64,000 bases of DNA from DYJE01 sp964637565 (GTDB lineage Bacteria; Desulfobacterota; Desulfobacteria; Desulfobacterales; Desulfolunaceae). The position numbers were made by a program, and so were the translations under genes. The DNA lies in contig CAZWTY010000006.1 of NCBI GenBank assembly GCA_964637565.1, positions 1 to 64,000 on the forward strand, read 5' to 3'. This document shows, piece by piece, positions 45,420 through 54,344 of the stretch. The notes under the pieces were generated by a model, which saw only the letters and a program-made list of their open reading frames with translations, searched no databases and was not told where the DNA came from. The first letter of the stretch is position 1. Every line of letters starts with the position of its first letter.

Positions 45420-46700
45420 CTATTTTCGTTCGTTCAGCGGGATGTAATCCCTGACATTTTCCCCCATGTAGATCTGGCGCGGCCGGCTGATCTTCCAGTC
45501 GGGGTCTTCGGCCCCTTCCTTCCACTGGGAGATCCATCCGGGAAGTCTTCCGATGGCGAACATCACCGTGAACATGTTGGTCGGGATGCCCAGGGCCCGA
45601 AGGACGATGCCGCTGTAGAAATCCACGTTGGGGTACAGGTTCTTGTCGATGAAATAGCTGTCGGTCAGGGCCACCTCTTCGAGACGTTTGGCGATGTCCA
45701 GGAGCGGGTCGTTGTGCTTCAGCTTGGACAGTACGGTGTCGCACATCTTTTTCATGATTTTGGCCCGGGGGTCGTAGGTTTTGTAGACCCGGTGGCCGAA
45801 GCCCATAAGCCGGAAGTCGTCGTTCTTGTCTTTGGCCCGTTTTACCACCTCATCAATGGTGGCGCCGCTCTGTTCGATGTCCATCAGCATTTCGATCACC
45901 GCCTGGTTGGCGCCCCCGTGCAGAGGCCCCCAGAGAGCCGCGATACCGGCTGAGATGGCCGCGTAGATGTTCACGCGCCCGCTGCCCACCACCCGGACCG
46001 CCGAGGTTGAGCAGTTCTGCTCGTGATCGGCGTGGAGAATCCAGAAAACGTTCAGGGCCTGGACAAGATCCGGATCCACGTTGTAGGGTTTCACCGGAGA
46101 GTCGAACATCATGTTCAGGAAGTTGGCGCAATAGGAAAAATCAGGTCTGGGGTACACCACCTTCTGACCTTTGGAGATCTTGTAACTCATGGCGGCCATG
46201 GTCCGGATCTTGGAGATCAGGCGAAGGTAGGTCTTGTTGGCTTCTTCCAGGGTGTTGTCCAGTTCGGGGTAGAAGCTTTTCAGGGCGTTCACCATGGACG
46301 ACAGGATGCCCATGGGGTGAGCCCGTCTGGGAAAATTCTGGAAGAAGATCTGCATGTCCTCGTGGACCAGGGAATAATCGTTCAGGGCCACGCTGGTGCT
46401 GATGAACTCCTTCTGGGACGGCAGTCTGCCGTTGAGCAGAAGAAAGGCGGTTTCGACAAAGGTGGATTTTTCCGCCAACTGTTCCACCGGAATGCCCCGG
46501 TAGCGGAGAATACCTTTTTCCCCGTCCATGAAGGTGATTTCCGAGATGCAGCTTCCGGTGTTTCCGTATCCGGGATCAAGGGTGATGTATCCCGTTTTCT
46601 GCCTCAAGGTGGTGATGTCGATGGCTTTTTCGCCTTCGGTGCCGACAATTACCGGCAGTTCGTATGTTTTACCCTCGAGGATGAGTTTTGCGGTTTCCAT
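45420..46700 (-). CDS. gltA: Citrate synthase
   Basis: 426-residue type II-sized citrate synthase condensing acetyl-CoA and oxaloacetate. Active-site elements are intact: His in GPLHGGANQAV, His in GFGHRVYKTYDPRA, and Asp in NVDFYSGIVLRALG. The N-terminal small domain with IVGTEGEKAIDITTLR is that of proteobacterial GltA. AAAGGAGG precedes the ATG. Monocistronic, with its own terminator. Confidence 0.97.
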   Translation of the reverse strand: METAKLILEGKTYELPVIVGTEGEKAIDITTLRQKTGYITLDPGYGNTGSCISEITFMDGEKGILRYRGIPVEQLAEKSTFVETAFLLLNGRLPSQKEFISTSVALNDYSLVHEDMQIFFQNFPRRAHPMGILSSMVNALKSFYPELDNTLEEANKTYLRLISKIRTMAAMSYKISKGQKVVYPRPDFSYCANFLNMMFDSPVKPYNVDPDLVQALNVFWILHADHEQNCSTSAVRVVGSGRVNIYAAISAGIAALWGPLHGGANQAVIEMLMDIEQSGATIDEVVKRAKDKNDDFRLMGFGHRVYKTYDPRAKIMKKMCDTVLSKLKHNDPLLDIAKRLEEVALTDSYFIDKNLYPNVDFYSGIVLRALGIPTNMFTVMFAIGRLPGWISQWKEGAEDPDWKISRPRQIYMGENVRDYIPLNERK

Positions 46701-46888
46701 GAATTCCTCCTTTGTTATCGTAAGAACCGAAAATGATATACGAAAAATATTTTCTGGTCAAGGATGTGTTAGCGCAGAGTGAAAAAAATGGCTGATTGAG
46801 GCGGGGTCAAGGTTGGACGCCCGTCAGATTTTCCGTATGGGAAAAACGAATGGATCGTCATTGGAACAGGAGGCGGAAAAGATCAGGG

Positions 46889-46919
46889 CCGTCTTCCGGA
46901 TAAAACATCCGGAAGACGG
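46889..46919 (-). terminator. Terminator downstream of formate dehydrogenase
   Basis: A perfect 13-bp stem CCGTCTTCCGGAT/ATCCGGAAGACGG with a 5-nt loop lies 19 bases after the fdh stop. The minus-strand continuation CCCTGATCTTTTCC is only modestly T-rich. Confidence 0.75.
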
Positions 46920-46937
46920 TCTGTCATGTGAACGGGG

Positions 46938-49637
46938 TTAACCCGCTTTTTCGATTTTTACAGCGCAGGCCTTGTACTCGGCCGTCAGGGTGAACGGGTC
47001 GAAGGCCGCGTTGGTCAGCCAGTTGGCGCAGGCTTCCCGGAAATGGAAGGCCATCCATACCATGTTTTCCGGAACTTCGTCGGTGACCCGGGCTTTCAGG
47101 GTTATGGCCCCGCGCCGTGAGGACACGCGGATGGTTTCACCGTTTGTGATGCCCAGTTTTCTGGCGTCGGCTATCGAGATGTCCGCCGTCTCTTCGCCGA
47201 GAAGGTCGTTCAGGCCTTTGGTCCGGCCGGTCTGGGTCCTGGTGTGGTAATGGTACAGCCGCCGGCCCGTGGACAGGACAAAGGGATAGTCCGAACAGGG
47301 TATTTCAGCTGGGGGCGTCCATTCCGCCGGTGTGAACAGTCCCTTGCCCCGGGTGAAGTTGCCGTCGCGGTGCAGGAAGGGGGTTCCAGGGTGTTCTTCC
47401 GTGGGGCAGGGCCACTGGAGACCGTCGCCTTCGATACGGTAGTACTTGATACCGGCAAGGTTCGGGGCGAGGACGGAAATCTCGTTGTCCCACAGTTCCT
47501 GGGCGCTGTTCGATTCCCAGATCTGGCCCATGCGTCTGGCCACTTCCCGGAAGATCCACCAGTTGGGCATGGCCACCCCCGGCGGTTCACAGGCTTTGCG
47601 GACCCGGCTGACGCGCCGTTCGCTGTTGGCAAAGGTTCCGTCGTTTTCGCTCCAGGCCGCGGCGGGAAGCACCACGTCCGCGAACCGGGTGGTTTCATTC
47701 TCGAAGATGTCCTGGCAGACCAGGAATCCCGCGCTTTCAAGCTCGTGCTCGACTTTGCGGATGTCCGGCTCGGTGTTGGCCAGGTTTTCACCGAAAATCC
47801 AGAACCCTTTGATACCTCCGCTGACCAAACCTTCCATCATCTGGGGAATCATCAGGCCGTTTTTGTCGGGAAGCCCGGTGACGTTCCAGGCCGCTTCGAA
47901 TTTTTTCCTGGCATCCGGACTGGTCACAGGCTGGTAGCCGGGGAACACGTTGGGAAGGGCGCCCATGTCACAGGCCCCCTGGACGTTGTTCTGGCCGCGC
48001 AGGGGGTTCACGCCGCCCATTTCCATGCCCATGTTGCCGAGGAGCATCTGGAGGTTGGCCACGGACACCACGTTGTTCCGTCCGCAGGTGTGCTCGGTGA
48101 TGCCCAGGGTGTAGCACAGCATCATGGGTTTCACCGAGGCGGCCATGCGGGCGGTTTTCACGATCATGTCGCTTGAAACACCGCAGATCTCCGCCGCTTT
48201 TTCCGGGGGGTAGTTCATCACGGTTTTTTTCAGTTCGTCGAAGCCCTCGGTGTGATGGGCGACAAAGTTTTTATCGTACAGATCCTCGGTGATCAGCACG
48301 TGCATCAGGCTGTTCAGGAAGGCGATATCCGATCCCACACGGATGGGGGCATGGATGTCGGCGAACTGGGCCAGCTTCTGTTTTCTCGGGTCCACCAGGA
48401 TGAGTTTCGCCCCTTTCCTCACCGCGTTTTTCAGGAACGTGGCGGCCACGGGGTGGGCTTCCGTCATGTTGGAGCCGATGACGAAGAACATCTTGGCGTG
48501 TTTGAATTCCCTGAAGGAATTGGTCATCGCACCTGAGCCGAACGTTGTCGCCAGACCGGCGACCGTGGGGGCATGTCAGGTACGGGCGCAGTGGTCAATG
48601 TTGTTCGTCTTGAACACCGCGCGGAAAAGTTTCTGCATCTGGTAGGAATCTTCGTTGATACTCCGGGCGCAGCTCACGCCGGCCACGGCGTCGGGCCCAT
48701 GATCCTCGATGATCCGGGAGAATGTGGAGGCCACCAGGTCCAGGGCCTCGTCCCAGCTCGCTTCATGGAATACCCCGTCTTTTTTGATCAGGGGCGTCTT
48801 GAGGCGTTCTCCGGAACTGATGAAATCATAGCCGAAACGTCCCTTGACGCAAAGACGGCCCTGATTGGGCTCGGCGTTTTCGGCCGCCGAGATCTGGACG
48901 ATTTTTCCGTTCTTCACGTGAAGGATCTGCTGACATCCCACGCCGCAGTATGGGCAGGTGGTCCTGACCTTTTCCGTTTCACACAGGCGCGGTTTCTGGT
49001 AGGCGTCTTTGGGAACCAGGGCTCCCGTGGGGCAGGCCTGGATACACTGGCCGCAGAACACGCAGTCCGAATCCTTGAGGGCCATGTCACCCCGGGCGAT
49101 GATCTTTGTTTTCGCTCCCCGGTATCCGAAGTCGATGGCGTCGTTCACCTGGATTTCCCGGCAGGCCTGGACGCAGCGCCCGCAGAGGACGCATTTGGAG
49201 AAGTTGCGGACGATGAGGGGGTTGACCGCCTCCATGGGATAGGCCGCCGTGGTTTCCGGGTATTTGCCGCCTTTCACCTGGTACCTGAACGCCAGTTCCT
49301 GGAGACGGCAGTCTCCGGAAGAGGGGCAGACCAGGCAGTCGTCATGCCGGCCCGAGGACAGCATCAGCTCGATGATGGTTTTTCTGGACTGGACGACCAG
49401 GGGGGATTCGGTCCGGACCACCATGCCCTTGGACGCGGGAACGGTGCAGGCCGTCATCAGGCTTCGCGCCCCGTCGATTTCCACCACGCAGGCACGGCAG
49501 GCGCCGGTGGGGGTGGTGCCCTTCAAGTGACACAAGGTGGGAATGTCGATTCCCGCGGCTTCCGCCGCTTCGAGAATCGTCTGGCCGGGGGAGAACGGAA
49601 CGTCCCGGCCGTTGATGACCAGCAGGCTTTCACTCAT
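46938..49637 (-). CDS. fdhA: Formate dehydrogenase alpha subunit, selenocysteine-containing (in-frame UGA at codon 354)
   Basis: 899 residues read through UGA 48578-48576. Order: NuoG-like [2Fe-2S] domain (about 1-80; LCHLKGTTPTGACRACVVEI), His-Cys3 [4Fe-4S] (HDDCLVCPSSGDC), two ferredoxin clusters (CVLCGRCVQAC, CVFCGQCIQAC), the molybdopterin [4Fe-4S] (CPYCGVGC), then the Mo/W-bis-MGD domain with CART-Sec-HAPTVAGLA, matching Sec140 of E. coli FdhF, and the C-terminal MGD-binding domain from about 785. It oxidises formate or reduces CO2 at a Mo/W-Sec centre. The N-terminal clusters are those of NAD(P)H- or ferredoxin-linked cytosolic enzymes, but no diaphorase subunit gene is adjacent. CAGGAG precedes the ATG. 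Confidence 0.96.
48547..48563 (-). promoter_or_regulatory. SECIS element of the formate dehydrogenase
   Basis: The mRNA forms GUCGCC-GGUCU-GGCGAC, a 6-bp stem with loop GGUCU, starting 12 nt after the UGA. The loop equals that of the E. coli fdhF SECIS, which SelB recognises through G and U. Confidence 0.9.
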
Positions 49638-49809
49638 GGTGTTTTTCTCCTGTCAGGGTAACGCTGTGGCACACCGGGTTGCGGGATCTATGAAAGTCCA
49701 CGGGGCCAGTATTCTGGATGGTGGCGCGTTTTTGAAGGCGACGACCCGGTGTCCGGTTCTATGTTTATTGCAGCAACGTGAATAGAAGTCAGCTAACACA
49801 CGGTGTCGA

Positions 49810-49829
49810 TTGTGTCAATAATGACATAA
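49810..49829 (-). promoter_or_regulatory. Operator-like inverted repeat shared with aldehyde dehydrogenase
   Basis: TTGTGTCA-ATAA-TGACATAA differs by one base from the element at 17797-17816 and keeps the same ATAA spacer. It is 173 bases upstream of the formate dehydrogenase ATG, in the 275-base gap that contains no other recognisable feature. Confidence 0.6.
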
Positions 49830-49912
49830 TGAAAAACAAAGAAATTTCATGGCGTAAGGAAAATGGCCCCACGGCATGCGATCCTGATACGGGATGTGAC
49901 GGGTGGAATCGG

Positions 49913-50719
49913 TCATATCGTCCAGTGACGCCGGGCGATTTTCTCGAACATGTTCACCAGGCCCGCTCCCAGGATGTACAGGGACTGGATGGGAATTTTC
50001 TCCTCGGCCGCTTCGTCGAAAAACACGTTGAGGTCCGAATCCATGCCTTCTTCCGGCCGAAGGTAGCTGACAAGAACCGGGACCGTGGGAAAAGGCCTCA
50101 GCACAAGGGAGATATCCGCGTCGTAATGGTTTTCCACCTTTTCTCCCTTGAATAGCCGGACCAGGTCCTCGAACAGGTCGGTGTGGTCGTCGGCGATTTT
50201 TTTCAAGGGCTTTTCGCAGCGCTGGTTGAAAAGCCGGGTGTAATCCTTGCCGCCCGGCAGCTCACGTAAAGGGACCCAATGGCCGGTCAGGGGCTTGTCC
50301 CCGGCGTGGATCAGATGGTTGTAGAAAGGGACGGCGAACCAGTGGTTGACATGGATATCGGAAACGATGCGGCCTTTTTGGTCGATGCTCACCGGTTTTC
50401 CCAGGCAGGTCAGGGTGAGCCGGCCATCGATGAAGGTTCCGCCCACCCGCCGGGCCACCAGGTCAAAGTCCAGGGTTTCGACGGTTTTCTGAAAACCGGC
50501 GAGCAGGGTGAGAAATTCCTCGTCCCTGTCCTTGCGGGCCGTGGGGCTCATGCCGTAACGCTCGAGAATTCCGGGATCAAGGTCCGGGCAGTCACTCAAG
50601 GGGCGGTTCCCCTTGAACACCTCGGCGGCAAAGGCCATGCAGGTCTTCTCGTTGCATTTCCGGCAGTTGGATTTGTTCAAAAGATTCAGGATCTCCATCA
50701 GGTTTTTGAACTGGGTCAT
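49913..50719 (-). CDS. DUF3786 family protein with N-terminal Fe-S motif
   Basis: 268 residues. The N-terminus has a four-Cys motif (CRKCNEKTCMAFAAEVFKG, then a fourth Cys in LSDCPDL) of the kind found in the Fe-S domain of acetyl-CoA synthase/CODH small-subunit and related proteins, so a [4Fe-4S] cluster is likely. The rest matches DUF3786 (HVNHWFAVPFYNHLIHAG; VLVSYLRPEEGMDSDLNVFFD). Such proteins occur in anaerobes and their role is unknown. GGGAGG precedes the ATG. Divergent from the sigma-54 activator, with a 105-base gap. Confidence 0.82.
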   Translation of the reverse strand: MTQFKNLMEILNLLNKSNCRKCNEKTCMAFAAEVFKGNRPLSDCPDLDPGILERYGMSPTARKDRDEEFLTLLAGFQKTVETLDFDLVARRVGGTFIDGRLTLTCLGKPVSIDQKGRIVSDIHVNHWFAVPFYNHLIHAGDKPLTGHWVPLRELPGGKDYTRLFNQRCEKPLKKIADDHTDLFEDLVRLFKGEKVENHYDADISLVLRPFPTVPVLVSYLRPEEGMDSDLNVFFDEAAEEKIPIQSLYILGAGLVNMFEKIARRHWTI

Positions 50720-50824
50720 GCCGTGTCCTCCCGGGTTTTTGATTTTTTAAGGCCCTGATGCCAGCTTGCAAAAAATATATTTATCCGTTATCTATTTTTC
50801 TTGTCCAGAAAAAAAGGAGCAAGG

Positions 50825-52213
50825 ATGGCTGGCCCCAGAAACAGGAAAAAACAGGAAGAAACCCCGGCCGACGTCACGGAGACCATTCTCGAGAGTATCT
50901 CCGACGGGGTCTTTACCGTGGATCACACCTGGCGGATCACCAGTTTCAACCGGGCTGCGGAAAAGATCACGGGCATCCCCAGGGAAGAGGCCGTCGGAAG
51001 ACACTGCTGGGAGGTGTTCCGCTCCAACATGTGCGAACGTGACTGCGCCCTGAAAAAGACCATGAAAGAAGGGAAATCCTTCGTCAGTTCCTCCACCTAC
51101 ATCATCAACAAGGATCGCCAGCGGATACCGATCACCGTGTCGACCTCCGTCCTGAAAGACAGGAAAGGCAAGACTCTGGGAGGAGTGGAGACATTCCGGG
51201 ACCACAGCCTGGTGGAGGAGCTCCGCAAAGAGCTTTCCTCGCGTTTCGCCATGGAAGACATGGTCAGCAGCGCCGAAAGTCTCCGGAGGATTTTCGCCAT
51301 CGTTCCCCAGGTGGCGGAAAGCAGCAGCACGGTGCTGATCCAGGGAGAGACGGGAACGGGAAAAGAGCTGCTGGCCCGGGCCATCCACAACATGAGTCCC
51401 AGGAAAAACCGGCCTTTCGTGGCCATCAACTGCGGGGCCCTGCCGGACACCCTTCTGGAATCCGAACTGTTCGGCTACAAGAAAGGGGCCTTTACCCACG
51501 CGGAAAAGGACAAGCCCGGCCATTTCGCCCTGGCCGAGGGGGGGACGGTGTTTTTAGATGAAATCGGCGACACCAGCCCGGCCTTCCAGGTCAAGCTGCT
51601 CCGTGTTCTTGAAGAGCAGGAGTACATGCCTTTGGGAGCTGTGAAAAAGGAAACGTCCGATGTGAGGATCATCGCCGCCACCCACCGGGATCTTTCAGGC
51701 ATGGTGGCCGAAGGGACTTTCCGCCGTGACCTGTTCTACCGGATCAACGTGATCCGCCTGCTTCTCCCGCCTTTGCGGGAGCGCATGGAGGACATCCCGC
51801 TTTTGGCCGAACGTTTCATCGGCAAGATGAACCGCATCCGGGGCAAGGTTGTGAGGGGGCTTTCCCAAAAGGCTCTGGAACTTCTCATGGTCCACGACTA
51901 TCCCGGCAACATCCGGGAGCTTGAAAATCTCATCGAACACGCCTTCATCCTCTGCTCTGAAGGGGATATCGAACCCCGTCACCTTCCGGCCTGGCTGTCC
52001 GACCTGTCCGGAAAAGCGAGAAACCCTGAACCGGGACAGGACGAGAACCCCGTGGCGGCCGCTGAGCGCAGGTACCTTGTGGAAACCCTCGCCCGCCATG
52101 GGCATAACCGGGAGGCTGCGGCAAAAGCTCTGGGCATGCACAAAACCACCTTCTACAGAAAGATGAAGAAACTGGGAATCCCTCTCCCGGAAAAAGACGG
52201 CCGGCAGGCCTGA
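50825..52213 (+). CDS. Sigma-54-dependent enhancer-binding regulator (PAS-AAA-Fis)
   Basis: 462 residues: PAS domain (about 18-130; GVFTVDHTWRITSFNRAAEKI) containing a Cys pair (NMCERDCALKK) common in anaerobe PAS sensors, AAA+ domain (about 145-375; Walker A GETGTGKE, Walker B GGTVFLDEIGD) and a C-terminal Fis HTH (ETLARHGHNREAAAKALGMHKTTFYRKMK). The sigma-54 contact loop reads GAFTHA instead of the usual GAFTGA. ATG 50825 follows AAGGAGCAAGG. It lies upstream of the ORP-like cluster, 197 bases from a perfect -24/-12 promoter, and is the obvious regulator, as DVU2106 is for the D. vulgaris orp operons. Confidence 0.92.
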   Translation: MAGPRNRKKQEETPADVTETILESISDGVFTVDHTWRITSFNRAAEKITGIPREEAVGRHCWEVFRSNMCERDCALKKTMKEGKSFVSSSTYIINKDRQRIPITVSTSVLKDRKGKTLGGVETFRDHSLVEELRKELSSRFAMEDMVSSAESLRRIFAIVPQVAESSSTVLIQGETGTGKELLARAIHNMSPRKNRPFVAINCGALPDTLLESELFGYKKGAFTHAEKDKPGHFALAEGGTVFLDEIGDTSPAFQVKLLRVLEEQEYMPLGAVKKETSDVRIIAATHRDLSGMVAEGTFRRDLFYRINVIRLLLPPLRERMEDIPLLAERFIGKMNRIRGKVVRGLSQKALELLMVHDYPGNIRELENLIEHAFILCSEGDIEPRHLPAWLSDLSGKARNPEPGQDENPVAAAERRYLVETLARHGHNREAAAKALGMHKTTFYRKMKKLGIPLPEKDGRQA

Positions 52214-52264
52214 CGGTTCCCCTCTCATAAAACAACCCTTTTCGGATATTTTCGAATTGTTATT

Positions 52265-52291
52265 GCTACGGTGTCGTGTCTTTACCGTAGC
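52265..52291. promoter_or_regulatory. Inverted repeat GCTACGGT-N11-ACCGTAGC, candidate activator site
   Basis: The perfect 8-bp arms lie 119 bases upstream of the -24 box, the typical distance of an enhancer for an AAA+ activator. No T-run follows, so it is not a good terminator for the preceding gene. A second palindrome, ATCAAA-TGT-TTTGAT (52384-52398), is 11 bases before the -24 element. The intergenic stretch is 314 bases (52214-52527) and holds no gene. Confidence 0.45.
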
Positions 52292-52409
52292 GAAACCGCT
52301 CCGATGCGCCGCACCTTTCTCTGCCGAACACCGACGTTTCTTTTAAAATTATTTTTCATCTATCTGTAATCATGAATATAATAATCAAATGTTTTGATAT
52401 GCTCAGGCG

Positions 52410-52425
52410 TGGCACACGTCTTGCA
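52410..52425 (+). promoter_or_regulatory. Sigma-54 (-24/-12) promoter of the ORP-like cluster
   Basis: TGGCAC-ACGTC-TTGCA matches the RpoN consensus, with the invariant GG and GC separated by 10 bases. Transcription would start near 52436, about 90 bases before the first gene. Confidence 0.88.
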
Positions 52426-52527
52426 TTTGTGCTGAAGCGACGTTTTGGGATTTTATGCTTGCCGCACCGGCCATGACCGGGCGGCCGGACGATGGGAATC
52501 ATGCCGGGGAGTTTGACAGGAAAGAGT

Positions 52528-52941
52528 ATGGGGTGTGTGGCGCTGACAGTCTGGGAAGACAGAATATCTCCGGTGTTCGATGCCGCCCACGATCTGATGC
52601 TTGTGACCATCGACGGGGGAAAAATCTCCGACAGGCGTGTTCTTTCCTTTGACCCGGACAGGCTGCCATCGCTTCTGGCCGTTCTCGCGGACCGGCATGT
52701 GGAATGCCTGATCTGCGGGGCCATATCGGAAATGCCGGCCCGGATGATCATCGACAGCGGAATCCGTCTGGTTCCGTTTATCACAGGGAACCTGGGCAAG
52801 GTGCTCGACCGTGTGGTGAAAGGCGAACCCATTGTTCCCGTGTTCCTGATGCCGGGATGCGGATGCCCGAGGCGTAACACCTGCACCTCACGGCGACGGA
52901 GGGCGGGGCAAAGGAACGCTGAAGACGGTCATGAATCCTGA
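52528..52941 (+). CDS. NifX/MTH1175-family cluster-binding protein with C-terminal GCGC motif
   Basis: 137 residues with the RNase H-like NifX/NifB-associated (dinitrogenase Fe-Mo cofactor) fold: starts ALTVWEDRISPVFDAAHDLMLVTIDGG, and ends with PGCGCPRRNTC plus a basic tail. The Cys-rich end suggests metal or metal-sulfide cluster binding. ATG 52528 follows AGGAAAGAG; the ATG at 52492 is less likely. First gene of the sigma-54 promoter. No nitrogenase genes are present, so a nif role is unlikely. Confidence 0.82.
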   Translation: MGCVALTVWEDRISPVFDAAHDLMLVTIDGGKISDRRVLSFDPDRLPSLLAVLADRHVECLICGAISEMPARMIIDSGIRLVPFITGNLGKVLDRVVKGEPIVPVFLMPGCGCPRRNTCTSRRRRAGQRNAEDGHES

Positions 52942-53033
52942 TGTCTGAATTGCTGTGTTGATACGGGTTTTAACAAGGCCAGGCCGCCATGGGCAGCCTG
53001 CCGATAGGACATACCTCCCGCGCGTTACGGCGT

Positions 53034-53057
53034 CCGGCAGGACTCACAACCTGCCGG
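53034..53057. repeat. Perfect stem-loop between ORP-like genes
   Basis: CCGGCAGG-ACTCACAA-CCTGCCGG lies 50 bases before the receiver-like gene. It could be a transcript-processing or attenuating hairpin; no T-run follows. Confidence 0.4.
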
Positions 53058-53106
53058 GCGTCAGCGCCGGATCAAGGGATCGGTTGGAAAGGACAAGAAG
53101 GCGAGT

Positions 53107-53484
53107 ATGATGAGAATTCTCCTGGTAAGCGACAATCCTTCAGGATTTGACAGCCTGCACAAAGGGCTTCTGAAACATTCCGGAGTCATGGTGGACATGG
53201 CCGGTACGTTTAATGAGGCCATGGCCGGTATATCCGTAACCATGCCGGCCCTGGTGGTCGTGGACGATTTTTTGGGCGGGGTGCCCGGAAAACAGGTGAT
53301 CGAGGACATGATCCGGAAAAATCCCATGGTCAACACGGCCCTGGTGAGTTCCCTGTCCGACGAAGATTTCCACGAAGACACGGAAGGCCTGGGTATCCTG
53401 ATGCCGATCCGAAAGGATGGAGGAGAGGCTCAGGCCCGTGAGTTGATCGAACGGCTTGAAAAACTTCTCAGTCTTTACAAATAG
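53107..53484 (+). CDS. Receiver-domain-like protein (partly degenerate)
   Basis: 125 residues with CheY fold pattern (RILLVSDNPSGFDSL; VVVDDFLGGVPGKQVIEDMI; TALVSSLSDEDF). The phospho-acceptor Asp position is filled (VVVDD) but the N-terminal acidic pair is reduced to one Asp and the Lys-Pro near the end reads PIRKD, so phosphorylation is uncertain. The start could be either of two adjacent ATGs. It lies between the first NifX-like gene and the MinD-type pair and has no output domain. Confidence 0.72.
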   Translation: MMRILLVSDNPSGFDSLHKGLLKHSGVMVDMAGTFNEAMAGISVTMPALVVVDDFLGGVPGKQVIEDMIRKNPMVNTALVSSLSDEDFHEDTEGLGILMPIRKDGGEAQARELIERLEKLLSLYK

Positions 53485-53504
53485 GAACATGACAGGGTGA
53501 CATC

Positions 53505-54344
53505 ATGCTGATCAGTGTGGCAAGCGGCAAGGGTGGAACGGGAAAAACCACGGTGGCGACCAATCTGGCCTACGCATTGGGGAAAAGGGCGCGGATTCTG
53601 GATTGTGACGTGGAAGAACCCAACGCCCATCTTTTTTTGAATCCCGTGTTCAGTGACACGGAAACGGTGAACGCGGAGATTCCCAAAGTCAATATGGAAC
53701 TCTGCACCCTGTGCCGGAAATGCGCGGCCATATGCCGCTTCAGGGCCATCACCGTGGTGGGGAAAACCGTGCTGGTGTTTCCCGAACTCTGCCACAGCTG
53801 CGGAGGCTGTTTCAGGGTCTGCGAACCCGGGGCGCTCACCGTGGCGAGCCGTGAGCTGGGCCAGGTGGAACGGGGAGAGGCGGGAGACATCGCCTTCATC
53901 AAGGGCTGTCTCCGGGTGGGTGAGGCCATGAGTCCTCCTTTGATCAAGCGAGTCAGGACGTACGAAGCCAAAGACCGGATCAACATCATCGACGCCCCCC
54001 CCGGTACATCCTGTCCGGTGATCTCGGCCATGAAAGGCACCGATTTTGTCCTCATGGTCACCGAACCCACGCCGTTCGGTCTTCATGACCTGAAGCTCGC
54101 CGTGGGAGCCGTGAAGATCCTGGGGATTCCCCACGGCCTGGTGATCAACCGGGCTGACATGGGAGACGACCGGGTGAGGGAGTATGCCAGAGAAGAGAAC
54201 ATTCCGGTTCTCATGGAGATCCCCTTCGACCGGAGAATCGCCGAATGCTACTCCAGGGGCGGGCTTATCGCCGAGATGGTTCCCGAGTGGAAAGAGAGTT
54301 TCCAGGAACTGTATCAGAAAATTCAGTCGCAGGTGTTGGTATGA
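53505..54344 (+). CDS. MinD superfamily P-loop ATPase with inserted ferredoxin domain (first)
   Basis: 279 residues: deviant Walker A SGKGGTGKTT at 7-16, a two-cluster ferredoxin insert (about 63-112: CTLCRKCAAIC and CHSCGGCFRVC) and the ATPase continuation (DAPPGTSCPV, TEPTPFGLHDLKLAV). This is the Mrp/MinD-type Fe-S ATPase found as a pair in orp loci of sulfate reducers and in methanogens. It starts 21 bases after the receiver-like gene and overlaps the second copy by 4 bases (ATGA). Confidence 0.92.
   Translation: MLISVASGKGGTGKTTVATNLAYALGKRARILDCDVEEPNAHLFLNPVFSDTETVNAEIPKVNMELCTLCRKCAAICRFRAITVVGKTVLVFPELCHSCGGCFRVCEPGALTVASRELGQVERGEAGDIAFIKGCLRVGEAMSPPLIKRVRTYEAKDRINIIDAPPGTSCPVISAMKGTDFVLMVTEPTPFGLHDLKLAVGAVKILGIPHGLVINRADMGDDRVREYAREENIPVLMEIPFDRRIAECYSRGGLIAEMVPEWKESFQELYQKIQSQVLV

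Noticed and set aside
49667..49682. TGGCAC-N6-TTGC near the formate dehydrogenase as a sigma-54 promoter
   Set aside because: The spacing is one base too long, and it faces away from the fdh gene toward no plus-strand gene.
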